This document shows, one piece after another, positions 1 to 12,222 of a stretch of 64,000 nucleotides of DNA; the first letter of the stretch is position 1; each line of letters opens with the position of its first letter. The notes beneath the pieces are model-generated. The model did not search any database, had not been told where the DNA came from, and was given only the letters and a program-made list of their open reading frames with translations. The DNA is from Datnioides undecimradiatus (taxonomy: Eukaryota > Chordata > Actinopteri > Lobotiformes > Datnioididae): NCBI GenBank assembly GCA_008933995.1, contig WARS01001497.1, forward strand, positions 3,934,900 to 3,998,899, given 5' to 3'. A program made the translations under genes and the position numbers.

Positions 1-2400
1 GCACATCAGGCCAACTGTATTTGAAGGTTGAAAAACGTGAGTTTAGACGTTGAGGCATCAGAAAGTTTCTTTCATTGGTAAAAATGGCCTCTCCTCTGCT
101 GCCAGGCTCATTCCTAACAATAACGTTTCCATTCCTATCAAGGTTGGCCACCACTTTCTTGCTGTCATCCTTATGTCGCCACTGGAGCCCTTCTGCAGAG
201 ATGTCCTGGGTGATCTTCTCTCCTGTGTGCCTGACCTGCAGCACAGCATCCCGGAGGTGCAGCTCTGTTGTGATGCCGGCGGTGTTAAGGAGCTCCTTTA
301 GCAGGGTTTCAGTGAATACTTTATCTAATCCCACCTCACAGGCCACCACACTAGTTGTTTTGATTTTATCTGAGATCCTGGAGGTTTGTTGGATGATTCC
401 AGTGACCTCCTTCGCGCTGAACCCGGCCAGTCTCGTCTCTCCTGAGTTGTCTCTTGTGCCGTGGCCTACCAGCACCAGTCGGCTGTCCTCTGACAGAGGC
501 ACAGACTCACCGTGAATCAGCTTTACTCTTTTGTTTTTATCAAGAAAGTAGACAGAGCTAGCTGTCGGGTGCTTCGCATAAAGATAATCAGCAGCTTTTC
601 TGACGATAGGGTCGTCCTGCATGATGAGGATCTGCTGGTGGTTGTACTGTGTGCTATAGTCAACCGGTCTCTGTGGAACTTTATAGCCAGAAACTGAGTC
701 AAGCTGGTTCATGACCTGATAATTCTGGTGACCCCCCTCATTTGTTTCTAAGACTGTTCTGACGCCACGGATCATCAGAGTCCTGATGAAGCTATACTGG
801 AAGTCTGCAGTTGTGTTTCCATGGAGGGAGAACACTGGTACGCCTTCCAGCGATGGTTTCAACATCAGCTCTGCCAGTGAGGAACCAGACAGGCCAGACA
901 CAGTTTGTCCATCCTCTGAAACACTTCCAAATATCTTCACCACAGTATAGCCGTCTATCTCCGGCACACAGGACACGTTGAACAGGCACTCTTTGCTGAG
1001 TACGACTGAGTAATGCGGGTCCATGCTGTATTCCTGCTGGACTCGGTCATGTGTCGACTTTTCTTGGTCAGTCATGACCAGAAGTTTTTGGCTGTAGCTG
1101 TGCGAGATCGCCGAAGCACTCAGCAGCAGGTTTTGTATCTTGTGTTCATCGATAGAAGCTAAGAAACTCTCAAGATCCTGAAAAATGATTTGAAATAGAA
1201 ATGATGAAAATGCAGCAGATCATCAGGTTCTTATTCCAGATGTGATGTAGAAGATTCATCATGAAGATGAGAAAATGTGTTGCACTGTGGTTTTCTGTGT
1301 TCACTAACCTGTCCCTTCTGAATCACACAGTCTGTGAAACTCTCACACTTCTGCAAATCATCCTGCAAACTCATCGGATTCTGATCAATGTCCACCCTAA
1401 AACATGAACATAAGAGGTTCACACAGTGAGAGGTTCACAGCAGTCTCATAAAACCTGGTAAAGACCACATCAAAGTTAATGAACCTGCAGTTTGAGAGAA
1501 TCGTATCTTCTCTTCCTGCTGTAATAATCTCTCTGCAGATGATGATTTGAGCCGATGTCATCTAGAGTTTTGGTTTATCCAACTAATCAATTTTCAAAAT
1601 AACTGCCTGATTAATTAACTAATTATTGAGCCCTGACATTAGATCAAGAAAACCTTCAGATTAATGACAAAAAGCATCAATAATCTGCTGAGTTGACGAG
1701 CAGAAGACGAAGGCTCATCAGTTCAGAGGTTTAATGAACATCTTCTCATCAGCAGCTCCTCACCTGTCAGTAGATCTTTTAACTCTGGTCCCCTGGATGA
1801 AGCTGTCCCTGTGACACAAACACACTTCCTGTTACCCCATCTGTGCACATTGCATTTCCTTTAATTAAAAACACAATGAGGAACACAGTCCAGGTCAGAG
1901 CTTATAGGTGCTGACACCAAAATGACATCAGCCAGAATAACATCAGCTGATCGCTGACTTCATCATCATGTGTCAACAGATCAGAAATGTCTCGACTACT
2001 GAAGTTCAGACCTGATCTGAGCTCTGCAAGCTTTGAGTTAAAATGATGGAACAGAATTGGATAATGGAAATGAAGGAACAGAGAGAGAACAGGAACCAAC
2101 AAAAAGAGCAAATCACAGACACTTAGTGAAAGTACAGGACTGTACAGGACCATACAGGCCTGAGTCACGGAGACAGTGGAAGTGTTTTATTTTGAAAGTG
2201 TCAAACAGGAAGCACCTGCACTCTGTATGTTCACTAAAACAGGAGATCTTCATCCCAACCTGGTCCAGATACCTTTGGTTGGCCGGGTCCTGGAGCTGTT
2301 CATGAAACATGTGCTGGTGCAGTCCTCTGAGGCGGTGCAGGGCAGCGACGTCAGGCCGGAGCTCCTCCCATTCGTCATCTCGCAGCTCTGTGGAGAACAT
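1..2400 (-). CDS. Peptidase C80-like domain protein, 5' part (3' end beyond window)
   Basis: Four exons join in phase on the minus strand: 2273-2400 (ATG at 2398-2400), 1764-1808, 1309-1396 and 1-1177. The last exon stays open for 392 codons to the window edge, so the C-terminus is outside. The first exon gives an acidic N-terminus starting MFSTELRDDEWEELRPD. An in-frame TGA lies just upstream, which supports this ATG, although a further 5' exon cannot be excluded. In the large exon a Gly-His-Gly motif (458-466) is followed about 41 residues later by Ala-Cys-Glu (Cys codon 338-340), with LVLVGHG before it and GFSAKEV between. This His/Cys layout is that of peptidase C80, the cysteine protease domain that cleaves MARTX and clostridial glucosylating toxins after inositol hexakisphosphate binding. 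Activity and role in a fish are unknown. Family assignment is from remembered motifs, not a search. Confidence 0.68.
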
Positions 2401-2927
2401 CTCGGGTTTCACTCACGTTCCTCACTGTGATGATGTGAGTGGCTGCTCACTGAGTGTGTGCAGTGTTGAACCAAGCCAGCTGATATAATGAATAATATTG
2501 AAAACAGGACACAAATGAATTAAACACACAAGTTTGTTTGTTTACAGATTTCATCCAGTTTTTAATCAGTTAAAGTCACTTCTGGTGTAAATCCTGCAGG
2601 GGGAGCTCCTGATCTGTACCTCACTAACAGATCAGCAGCCTCACACTATGTGTCTTCACATGGAGGTGACGATACCGTGGTAACCACAGGCGTGCAGAAG
2701 TTGTTCACATGTCAAATGTTTCTCACCAAACTGCTGCGCGAAGCTGAGGAGGCTGAAGAGGGCGAGGAGCCTCAGCGTGGTTATGTGACCTGCCATCAGA
2801 CTGGAGCCTGTCACAAACACAGAGGAGAACGTGAGGAAACAGGAAGTGGCGCTGAGCAAGATGATCTGAACACAGAGGCGTGTGCAGGTGTTCACACGAC
2901 AAAGAGAGGAAGAAGAGACTGCACCGT

Positions 2928-3352
2928 CAGCACCATCAGCACGGTCAGCACGGTCAGCACCAGCAGCACCAACACCGTCAGCACCGTCAGCACCAACAGC
3001 GCCTCAGCACTAACAGCACCGTCAGCACCAACAGCGCCAACAGCGCCATCAGCACCAACAGCACCAGCAGCACCGTGAGCACCGTCAGCACCAACTACAC
3101 CGTCAGCACCAACAGCACCAACAACACTGTCAGCACGGTCAGCACCAACAGCAACAATAACACTGTCAGCACAGTCAGCACCAACAGCACCAACAACAGT
3201 GTCAGCACCATCAGCACCAACAGTGCCATCAGCACCGTCAGCACCAACAACACTGTCAGCACCGTCAGCACCAACAGCACCATCAGCACCAACAGCACTG
3301 TCAGCACCAACAGCACGGTCAGCACTGTCAGCACCAACAGCATCAAACAGCT
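2928..3352. repeat. CAG/CAC-rich minisatellite
   Basis: About 425 bp built from 9-mers of the type AGCACCGTC and AGCACCAAC in irregular order. Long open frames across it (Ser-Thr-Val-Ser-Thr-Asn on plus, Leu-Val-rich on minus) are a by-product of the repeat. Confidence 0.9.
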
Positions 3353-3599
3353 GAAGACAACACAGGGTCGAGACTGAAAACTAGCATCCCTCCAGGAGGT
3401 GACGTAGGCCAGCAGCTCCACCTCTGAGTAACATCAGGTTAAAGACGGAGGATAAAATGTCCTGCTGAACTGGGAGCAGGTGTTCGTCAGAGAACAGGAT
3501 GACGTCTGTTCCTGCCTCAGAACATCAGGACCTGAAACGTTCGCTGTGTCACTGGGACATGTCTAAATCATGCAGTGACTGTTTCTCTCAAATTTAATG

Positions 3600-5545
3600 T
3601 TTACATGGCCCTTGGCCCTTTTCCCTTGCCACAGATACCTAGCTATTAATCTGTCCCATTCTACAAATTGTTGAGGTGGTACTTTGACTGGCAGACACTG
3701 GAAGAGATAAAGAATCTGTGGAAGAACATTCATCCTAATTGTCTCTATTCGGGAGCTTAAGTTTAAAGAGGGGATAACATTCCACCTGTGTAAATCAGAT
3801 TTTGTCTTTTGTCTTTAAGGGGCCATAGTTAACATTCTATAGTCTTGAAAGGTCCTTAGGCAGTATGACAACCAAATATTTAATTGATTTTGTGCCCCAG
3901 TTCCAATTATACTAGGTCTTAATTTCGGATGGAGGGTTATAGTTAAATGTTAGTATTTGAGTTTTGTTAATATTGATTCTATACCCAGAGATTGAACCAA
4001 ATTCCTCTAGCAAACTCATCAGTTTTGGGAGTGTCTGTGTAGGTTGGGTTATGCTTATCAATAAATCATCAGCGAATAAAGCCAATTTTTGCTCCCCAGA
4101 TGTCATAGCCACCCCTTTTATGTCTGACCTCTGTCTAATCAGTTGACTCATGGGTTCTATAAACAAGGCAAAGAGAAGTGGCGACATACAACATCCTTGT
4201 CTCGTTCCTCTTTCCAGAATAAATGAGTTGGCTAAATCTCCATTAATCTTGATTCTAGCTGTTGGCCTATGATACAGTGCTGCAAATGTATCGATTGTAG
4301 TTGCATGGAAGCCAAATTTTGATAGTACTTTGTATAGAAAAGACCATCTTACTGAATCAAACGCTTTCTCTACATCTAAACTTAATATCAGTGTCTCCAG
4401 TTTTTGTTGTGAAACTTGTTTCATAATTGTCATGAATTCAGCCTCCTGCTCCTAGTAGTCCCTCCCAGCTGCTGTTGTTCCTACTCACACCCCCCTGCTC
4501 TCACTCCAATAAGGATCTGCCAAGTCTTCCCGCCAGAAAGCTGCCTCCGCCCATGGACAATCCCCCTGCATCTTCTCTCAGCCTATCAGCAACCAGTCTG
4601 CCCAGTTCAACCACCACCTGTTGACCGTTTCCCAATTAACTCTGGGTACTTATACTAGTCAATGTGCCTCTTTTCCCTGCCAGATCGTTGTTTGAGCCCT
4701 TGCCAGCTTCGTATCCCGCCTGTTTGATCGTTTACCTGATTCTGGATTTTTGACCTCTGCCTGTTTCCGGTTTGTGATTTGCTTGACGTTTTCTGTACCT
4801 TTGCAACGGACTGAGTGTATTGGTTTTTGGATTTTTGACCTCTGCCTGTTTCCGACTGCGCCCTGGAATATCCCTTTATATTAAATTTCTCAGTTTGGTT
4901 GACTACAGCCTCCTCTTCCTGACTCTGCGTTTGGGTCCATTTGACGTGTGACAATAATATGCAATGCTTTCCGTTATCTTGGGTCTGTCTTTGTCTGACA
5001 AAGCCAGTCTGGTCCTTATGTATTAATTCTGGTAATATCATTTCTATTCTCTTAGATAATATGGAGGTGAATAGTTTGTAGTCATTATTCAGGAGGCTTA
5101 CTGATCGATAGTTCCCACATTCCAATTTGTCATTCCCCTCCTTAGGAATGATCGAAATCATTGCTTCCCTCTAAGAGGGGGGGTATTGTATTGTTTTCCA
5201 AAACCCAATTGAACGTTGCCAATAATGTTGGAGTTAATTGATCTTGCATTGCTTTGTACCATTCTGTGGGATAACCATCTGTCCCTGGGGACTCCCCCCC
5301 CCTTTCATTCTCCCTATTGCTGATTGGATTTCTTCTTTTGTTATTTTTTTATATTAATTTTTCATTTTGTTCGTCTGTAATCCTTGGTAGATGTATCTGA
5401 GACAAAAAGACATCAATCTGGGGGTCATCATTTATTTGTGGCTGGGAATATAATAATTTGTAGTATTTTTGAAAGCACTGTTGAATTTTCTCCAGGTCAG
5501 TTTCTATTTCTTTTGTTGTGGGATTTCTTATTTTTGTCAGGGCCA
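3600..5545 (-). mobile_element. L1-like LINE ORF2 remnant, minus strand, interrupted
   Basis: Read on the minus strand, 5576-5349, 5161-4960 and 4427-3600 encode consecutive parts of an L1-type ORF2: a linker segment, the RT N-terminal block (IPKEGNDKLECGNYRSVSLL), the RT core with [10 protein letters not shown] and the catalytic FADD box (LFADDLLIS), and a post-RT region (near 3780-3600) ending around LIARYLWQGKRAKG. The frame is broken in several places, and the endonuclease and 3' end are missing. A solo LTR (4428-4953) splits the RT domain. It is a dead copy; autonomous activity is excluded. Confidence 0.88.
4428..4953. mobile_element. Solo LTR (Ty3/gypsy-like) inserted in the L1 remnant
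   Basis: A 526 bp insertion begins TGTCATGAATTC and ends GACGTGTGACA, so it has TG...CA ends inside TGTCA/TGACA inverted termini. It is flanked by a perfect 5 bp target duplication ATAAT (4423-4427 and 4954-4958). Removing it with one duplication rejoins the L1 RT frame. An AATATCCCTTTATATTAAA stretch near 4867-4885 may be the polyadenylation region. Internal sequence resembles fish gypsy LTRs (inference). No internal retroviral genes are present. Confidence 0.82.
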
Positions 5546-5985
5546 GACTCAAAACAGGACTCAGGAGCAGAATCACGTGACCACCAAGGCAGATTTTATT
5601 GAAGTCTCTTGACAGAGTGATAGAGCTATGAAAATTACCCTAAGGCTATTGACTGACTATGGCTATGTTATCTGCATCTAAAATATATATACTAACAAAA
5701 GGTCACTCCTTATGGAGGAAAAAACACATTAGACTATGAATTATACTAAATAACAAAAAACGCTCCAAGGGGAGGATTTATCCTAAATCTACAAACAAAC
5801 AAAAACAGTCTTCTTAACAATTGATCTTAATAGAAATAAGTTAGGGATATTGTTATTTACATGAGTGTTTTTCCTATTTGGTCTGAATTTTAATGAAATA
5901 AGTAAAAGTTCCCTTTGATATTACTAATAATGAATGAGAAGAAACACCATTTTCATTAAAAAAAATGTTTAGATAATAACAAGGA
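5546..5985. other. AT-rich interspersed sequence, no gene seen
   Basis: Fills the gap between the L1 ORF2 remnant and the Tc1 remnant. It begins TGTCAGGGCCAGACTC at about 5537, possibly the end of another inserted element. No reading frame or RNA gene is recognisable. Confidence 0.4.
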
Positions 5986-6335
5986 TAGCCCCAAATAACA
6001 AAAATTGACAATGTCAGTAGCGGGTGTTTCCACCATTTGCCGCAATGACAGCTTGACAGCAACGTCTCATGCTCCTCACTAGCCTCATGATGTTGTTCTG
6101 AGGCAATGCGTTCCACTCTTCCACAAGTGCTACACGCAGTTCTGCCAGGTCCCGTGGGGGTGCGGTACGATCATCCAGTCTCTGCTTCAGTTGGTCCCAG
6201 ACGTGCTCTATGGGGTTCAGGTCAGGGGACATTGCTGGCCATACCATATGAGGCACTCCGACTTCCTGAAGTTGAGCTGTGACAATTCTGGCACGATGTG
6301 GTGGAGCATTATCATCCATGAACAGAAAGTTGGGG
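5986..6335 (-). mobile_element. Tc1-like transposase C-terminal remnant
   Basis: Minus-strand frame 6319-6014 encodes the C-terminal catalytic part of a Tc1/mariner transposase. DDNAPPH holds the second catalytic Asp; SPDLNPIEHVWDQL holds the Glu exactly 34 residues later, i.e. a DD34E signature. The N-terminal DNA-binding region and first Asp are absent, and the upstream end abuts L1 ORF1 sequence. It is a truncated, inactive copy. Confidence 0.9.
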
Positions 6336-6700
6336 CTTCATCCAGTCTGGCATTCGCCTTCACAATTTCCTCTTTTATTATTTCTAATTGTTCTTTGTTT
6401 TCTTGGCGAAACCCTCTTATTTCTTTCAGAATCAGCTCCAAGTTGGCCATTCCTCAGCACGGACTTATTTGCTAGTTTGAGCTAATTAGCTGCTAGTTGT
6501 TCACGTTGCTGCGCTTCGTCTTTCTCACCAACCCGACTACAAACAGAGTTTATTTCTCAGAATGGTGGTAGAACTCTTTAAGCTTTAATTTAAGCTGAAT
6601 TGCTCATATTGTAGGGGATAAATTTCTCTAATTATTCTGGTTTCACCGAGAGCTTTCTCGCTATACGACCATCGCAACAGTGTTCCGATCGGAAGTCCAG
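6336..6700 (-). mobile_element. L1-like 5' end: ORF1 start and leader
   Basis: Minus-strand ATG at 6450 begins MANLELILKEIRGFRQENKE and continues as a Lys/Glu-rich coiled-coil stretch for about 38 residues, typical of the start of an L1 ORF1 protein, before the Tc1 junction at about 6336. Sequence above 6450 probably is the element's 5' leader. Same orientation as the ORF2 remnant at 3600-5545, so both are probably pieces of one L1 copy that lost the middle. Confidence 0.6.
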
Positions 6701-6719
6701 AAACAGAGTTTTAATGACC

Positions 6720-7510
6720 TGCTTTGAACTGCTGACTCTAAACCTGACTGCTGCCTTCGACACTGTTGATCATGATCTTCTGTTATCACATCTTGACCTG
6801 TGAGTAGGCATTAAAGGTACAGCACTTGGGTGGTTTATTGGTCTGATAGGAGCCGTGTCCTCACTCAGCTGTGGGGAGCCTCAGGCTCCACGTTGGGCTG
6901 TTCTCTCCTCACATGCTCCCCCTGGGGTCTGCAGATGACCCCTGCCCTCCCCATACAGTCAAACAGTCCTGCTTCTATTACTGAAGCTCCTCAGTAAGGT
7001 GAAGGCCTACCTCCCCCCACAGGACTCTGAGAAGGTGATTCACACCTTCATTACTTCTCACCTGGACGACTGTAAGTCGCTTTATACTGGACTTGTTCAG
7101 CTGTCTCCTAATTGGCTGCAGGCTGCGCTGAAGGCAGCGGTCCGGCTGTTCTGGCCTCCTCACACTGGCTTCCAACACGCCACAATAGCCTTCTGTGTTG
7201 CATCCACCAAACTCTGGACCAGTTTACCATACCACGTTAGAGCTGCACAGACCCTCGGCCAGTTTCAAACATAGACTTGTTTATTCTTGCTGGCCTTTTA
7301 TCTTTTTATCCTGCGAGCACAGCTTATTTTATCTTATTTCTTCTTATTTTATTCTGTTTTATTTCATTTTCCTCCAGCTGTGTTTGATGATCATTGGTAT
7401 TTTAGCTCGTACTCATTGAAACCAATGTTTAAACCTTTATATATTTGTATAGTTTGTGCTTCAGTCACTGAGGTTGTTTTTAAATGTGCCATATAAATAA
7501 ATTTGACCAG
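6720..7510 (+). mobile_element. L2/CR1-like LINE 3' fragment
   Basis: Plus-strand fragments read FDTVDHDLLLSHL (RT palm; 6758-6800 region), then VIHTFITSHLDDC and LWTSLPYHVRAA, both typical of the C-terminal RT region of fish L2/Rex-type LINEs. It ends in ATATAAATAAATTTGAC near 7492-7508, the usual 3' terminus of this class. The RT core between the blocks is deleted. Confidence 0.78.
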
Positions 7511-7686
7511 TTATTGACACCTGACAAACAAAGTCCTCCTATGCAGTGCATTGTGGGAGAGCAGCGTCCGTGGACAATCACAGATCAGCTGTTTCTCGTC
7601 TGAATTCTGTTTGAAATAAACTTTATTTGTGACTTTTCACTGATCAAAGTCGTGTTCGGTCGTCTGGATTCAGACACTTCACTCAC

Positions 7687-7788
7687 CTCTCTGTGCTCTT
7701 CTTCGTAGGTTCCTGCCGTCTTCTCTTCTTCTTCTGTGGTACGGCTCCACCTCTTCTCAGGTCTTTGACTCCAGCGGCCTCGGCGCAT
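7687..7788 (-). CDS. Candidate small coding exon (weak)
   Basis: An ATG at 7786-7788 on the minus strand opens 34 codons rich in Arg and Glu, followed by a good donor (GAG then GTGAGT at 7686-7681). No acceptor-bearing partner exon in a matching frame was found with confidence, and no homolog was recognised. It could be a 5' exon of the C80 gene or chance. Confidence 0.2.
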
Positions 7789-7799
7789 CAAATGATCTG

Positions 7800-8839
7800 A
7801 TCAGAACAAGTCAAATCCAAACTGATCAATAATCATCAGAAGCTCCTCGGTGCTGATCTGTTGGTTGTTGATCCCAATGATGAGACACAGACACTCACTC
7901 ACTGCAGCTGGAGATGTGTTGAGCAGCATGGAGGTGGCTGAATGCACACAGGGTCCTCAGTCAATGGTGATGGGGGGGCAGTGACCTTCAGACTGAGAGT
8001 CAACAACTAAACTCCGCCTGCTGAGCTGCAGCCAGAAACACTGAAGTCTGAAGTCAACACAGCAAACTGGAGCCGGACGCCGGCTGTAGACATCGATGGG
8101 TTTATACTTTACAGGACTTTATCCATCCGACAGCACGCTCACTGCGTTTCCATGGTAACAGCTGAGGGTCTGACTGACACCTCAACGGTCATCAACATCA
8201 CATAATGATCTCATGGGATGAGCCAGAAAGCTAACATTATGCTAACTAACGTTATGCTAGCTGATGTTCTCCTAGCTAGCATTACACTTGCTAGCATTCA
8301 GCATCAGTAACACTGCGTTGGGTTGACAGACAGACAGATGTGACAGGAAACTGCAGCAGTGAGCTGAACAGCCAATAAGAAGTGAGATGATCGGTCATGT
8401 GATCAGAGTATTAGGAAGTTGAGCAGCCTTCAGCTTCAGAGAAACGATGACATCACTTGTTGTTGCAATTAGCCCTCGTGTTAGCTCGATAGCCTGTTGC
8501 TATGGTTACTGAGTTTAGGTACAGGCTGATAACGATGGTGTCCATTGTCAGGAAGTGACGGACAGCCTATCAGCCAATCAGAGTCCAGTGTTCACAGGCT
8601 GTAATTAAATGTTTTATCTGTAGAATTCAAACTATAGACCTCAGCAACTACAATTCCCACAATCCTCAGCTGTGAGTCCAGTCTGACTCAGAAACAGAGT
8701 TTGTTGATTTGAAGCCAAATATTAATCTAAACACACACACTGTGTGTTGTGAAATATCAAATAAAGGCAGAAAGTTAAATACATTTTCTGATAAACAGAA
8801 GTCATTTCACAAAAGTCCTCAGTTTGACAAACATGTTTC

Positions 8840-8872
<33 letters not shown>

Positions 8873-9360
8873 TGTGTGTGTGTCTGGGTTATCAAGCTGT
8901 TGACTGTGAACACTGTGAGTTTTTCCTGACTCGTCAGTTTTGTCCTGAAAACAAACGACATGAATCCATCAGACGTTCATTTATTACTCCAGGCTGAACG
9001 ATAAACAGTTTCATCACATGTTTCAGTCACATTTCACTAAACATTAAATGCTAACGTCCATATCACATTGTCTTCTCAGCTACGTGTCACTTCCTGTCCA
9101 TGGTGGTGCTTTGAGGACACGCTGGATCAGAGTTACTGGTGTTTCTGGTCTTCAGGCTCAAACCAGTCAGTGTTAGATTAACAGGTCGCCTCCTGAAGGG
9201 CGAAGGTCAACGGTTCACATTTGTTGGACAAAGTGCTGCACGGAGACGAAGGAGGGAAACTTCTTCTTCTGCAGTTTCAGTGTTTATGAGACAGAAAACG
9301 TCTACTGAACAAACTGACCTCCGATCAGTTTACACATGGTTATAGATTCAATATAAACAG
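7800..9360. other. Intergenic region without recognised genes
   Basis: Contains GCTAAC/GTTAGC-rich low-complexity stretches (8230-8300), a TG microsatellite (about 8841-8882) and an ACTACAATTCCCA element at about 8647 that resembles a ZNF143-type site. No supported exon. Confidence 0.5.
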
Positions 9361-9369
9361 CAGTGAGAC

Positions 9370-9627
9370 GACATCATCATCATCACCATCATCACCATCA
9401 CCATCATCATCATCACATCACCATCATCACCATCATCATCATCACCACCATCATCATCATCATCACCACCATCATCACATCACCATCATCATCATCATCA
9501 TCATCATCACCATCACCATCATCATCATCATCATCATCACATCACCATCACCACCACCATCATCATCATCATCATCACATCACCATCATCATCATCATCA
9601 CCATCACCATCATCACCATCACCATCT
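9370..9627. repeat. CAT/CAC trinucleotide microsatellite
   Basis: About 255 bp of CATCATCAC-type triplets with CAT to CAC interruptions and occasional one-base phase shifts. The plus-strand His/Ile/Ser-rich frame across it is not a gene. Confidence 0.97.
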
Positions 9628-9639
9628 GAACAACAGCAG

Positions 9640-11900
9640 GAAAAAACTAACAGGAAATTGAATCATTAGAAAAAAACATTAAAAAACAAAGTTTATGACA
9701 TCACAGCATGACATCACAGCATGACGTCACACCATGATGTCAGAGCTTTAACAGGAATGCTTCGACCTTTAATCACCGAACATTCGCATCAGATGGACAA
9801 TAACGTTCCTGTGACTGTGATGAAGCAACATGGCCGACAATCAGTGGCCAAACTCTGGACGTAAAGCTTGTTACATGTACTCTGAACTACTGTGATTACA
9901 GTACTACTACTTGATTACTTTGTTCTCTGAGTGTGTGTGAGGGAAACGCTGAGCTGAGCTGAGCTGAGCTCACCTGTCAGGTGACTGAGCAGCTTCGCTC
10001 TCAGCTGCGTCACTGTTTCCTCTGAGGAGACAGAAACAGCTGGGAGTCTGTGGAGAATCAGCCTGCAGGGAAGTGATGAAGACCACCGTGATGAAGATGC
10101 TGCAGTGAAGCCGAGCAGCAGACGGACTCGTCGTCTCCACAGACACTGAGTCCAGCTGATCTCTGCACAGCTTCACTGCTGCTGCAAAGCATCCAGACAG
10201 CTTTATCTGATATCTTAGCATTAGCAGCATTGTTAGCATTGGCTGCATTGTTGGCAGAGGTGAAAAGTAAAGTTAGCCTGTGGCCCTTTGGCATTACTGT
10301 TAGCATGGTTGTTAGCATTAGCTATGGCAGCACTGGTCAAATTACAGATGTGATTAGCCGTTGGCTTTAGCGGCTTCCCGCTCCGAACTGAACCACTCGT
10401 TTCACGTCTCTGCAGGCTGATTTCCGTCCCAGTGACGGCGGCCGTCATTCTCGGCTCAGCAGTCCTCAGTTTTTCATGCAGGTGTGTGTTTTTACAGGAC
10501 GCCCTGGTGTTTGAGCACGCGGTGGTGATGTCTTTGTGGCGTCTGCAGGCCGAAACCTCCTGACTCCTGCACATCCGTGAGGAGTTAATAGGTTTTCACA
10601 GGACGACATCATCAGCAGAGATACAGTGGAGGTGGAGCAGTGACTACATGTCCCATCATGCCCTGGGACTGTCAGGAGGCAGTGGGCGGAGCCTCTGGGT
10701 CAGGAAGTAACACCATGAAATGTGTGTCCTTAATGTTGGATTAATGAATAATAATAATGAACATTATGAATCATAAAAATTCCTGGCAGGTTAATCTCAT
10801 GTATGGAAATAAATATAAAATAAAATATAAAGAACATTATTATTACCTTTTTGATCCTGAGATGTATCAATAATTAATAATCTCATATATCAGGAAATTT
10901 GTTTCCTGCTCCTGTCAAAATAAATAATTTAATAAAAGTGATTTAAATTTAAAAAATAAATTTATGAAAACAGATTTACGAAACAAATTTAACAGCCTTT
11001 TAATAACTCACATCTTACTGTGATGAGTTTTTAATTAGCTTTAAGTGTTGTAATTCATATTTTATGAAACTTGAGGTCGACTCATTTTCTCCTGTTTAAA
11101 TAAAATGAGTTGTTTTAATAAAAACGCTCCAAAGTGACAAAATGTTATTAAACAATAATTTTAAAGTCTAAAAACAGCTTTTAGGAATTAAAGGGCTCCG
11201 CAAAGACGTTTAAAAAGACTGATGTCGGAAACATTTGATCAAATAAAATAATAAATAAAATATGAAAATATGAAAATGAATTATAAAAGCTGCTTATTAT
11301 TGAATCAATTAAAGCCTGTGAGATTCATGCTAGAGCTTTCAGCAGCGTCTCATGGTCTTCATCAGCACGAGAGAGAAGAAGAAACAGGTTGATTAATGAA
11401 ATGAATCAGTCTAATTAACATTAACGATGTATCTCTAAAGTTTAAATAAAGTTTAACAACAAACGTTTCCTGAGTCATTGAACTGAACTGTCGACTCATC
11501 ACTACATTTCCCATGAGCCTCAGCAGGAAGAGTCTGATCCTGGTTCAGTTTGTTTCAATGACCCAGGAAACATCTGGAGACTTCCTGTCCCAGAGGCTCT
11601 GCCCACCTACCACACACTAATCACAATCAGGTCCCTGATCGATCAGGGACCTGCTAATCGATCAGCAGTTCCCTGATTGATCAATAGGTCCCTTATTAAT
11701 CATCTTGTTTATCCATGTTGGATTTCAGGAGTTCGAGTTTGTGGTGACATGAAGCAGATCAATAATTGGGACTACTGATGAGTCAGTGTGATCAATCAGT
11801 GCAACAGGAAACAGAATCGACTGTACAACATCAAGTTAATTAGAAACAGTCCTTCAGAATAAATAAAACCTCTGGTTGGAGACGCTACAAGCAGAGCAGG
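9640..11900. other. AT-rich region downstream of grin1, no gene seen
   Basis: Mostly unique DNA, with a strongly AT-rich block at 10730-11300. On the minus strand it lies beyond the grin1 stop codon and may hold the distal grin1 3' UTR, but no single polyadenylation site can be chosen. Two motifs similar to ACTACATTTCCCATGA occur near 10645 and 11500. Confidence 0.45.
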
Positions 11901-11903
11901 CGA

Positions 11904-11904
<1 letters not shown>

Positions 11905-11970
<66 letters not shown>

Positions 11971-12185
11971 GGGATAACAGATGGTGTGTGTGTGTTGGCA
12001 TAGTATGATGCCATCATATTCTCCTTCCTGTCTCACAGCCGCTCAGTCTGTCTGAGTGTGTGTGTGTGTTTGTGTTTAGTGTGTGTGTGTGTTTGTGTTT
12101 AGTGTGTGTGTGTGTGTGTTTAGTGTGTGTGTGTTTGTGTTTAGTGTGTGTTTGTGTTTAGTGTGTGTTTAGTGTGTGTGTTTGT

Positions 12186-12222
<37 letters not shown>

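Noticed and set aside
2176..2430. Plus-strand frame opposite the first exon of the C80 gene
   Set aside because: The minus-strand exon has a donor and joins in phase with three further exons; the plus frame has no such support.
2880..3421. Long Ser/Thr/Asn-rich plus frame and Leu/Val-rich minus frame
   Set aside because: Both follow from the 9 bp minisatellite; no splice or start context and no conserved domain.
4416..4658. 80-codon plus frame rich in Pro/Cys
   Set aside because: Lies inside the solo LTR and has no known LTR-retrotransposon protein motif.
9363..9629. His-rich open frame (poly-His/Ile/Ser)
   Set aside because: Translation of a CAT/CAC microsatellite in shifting phase.
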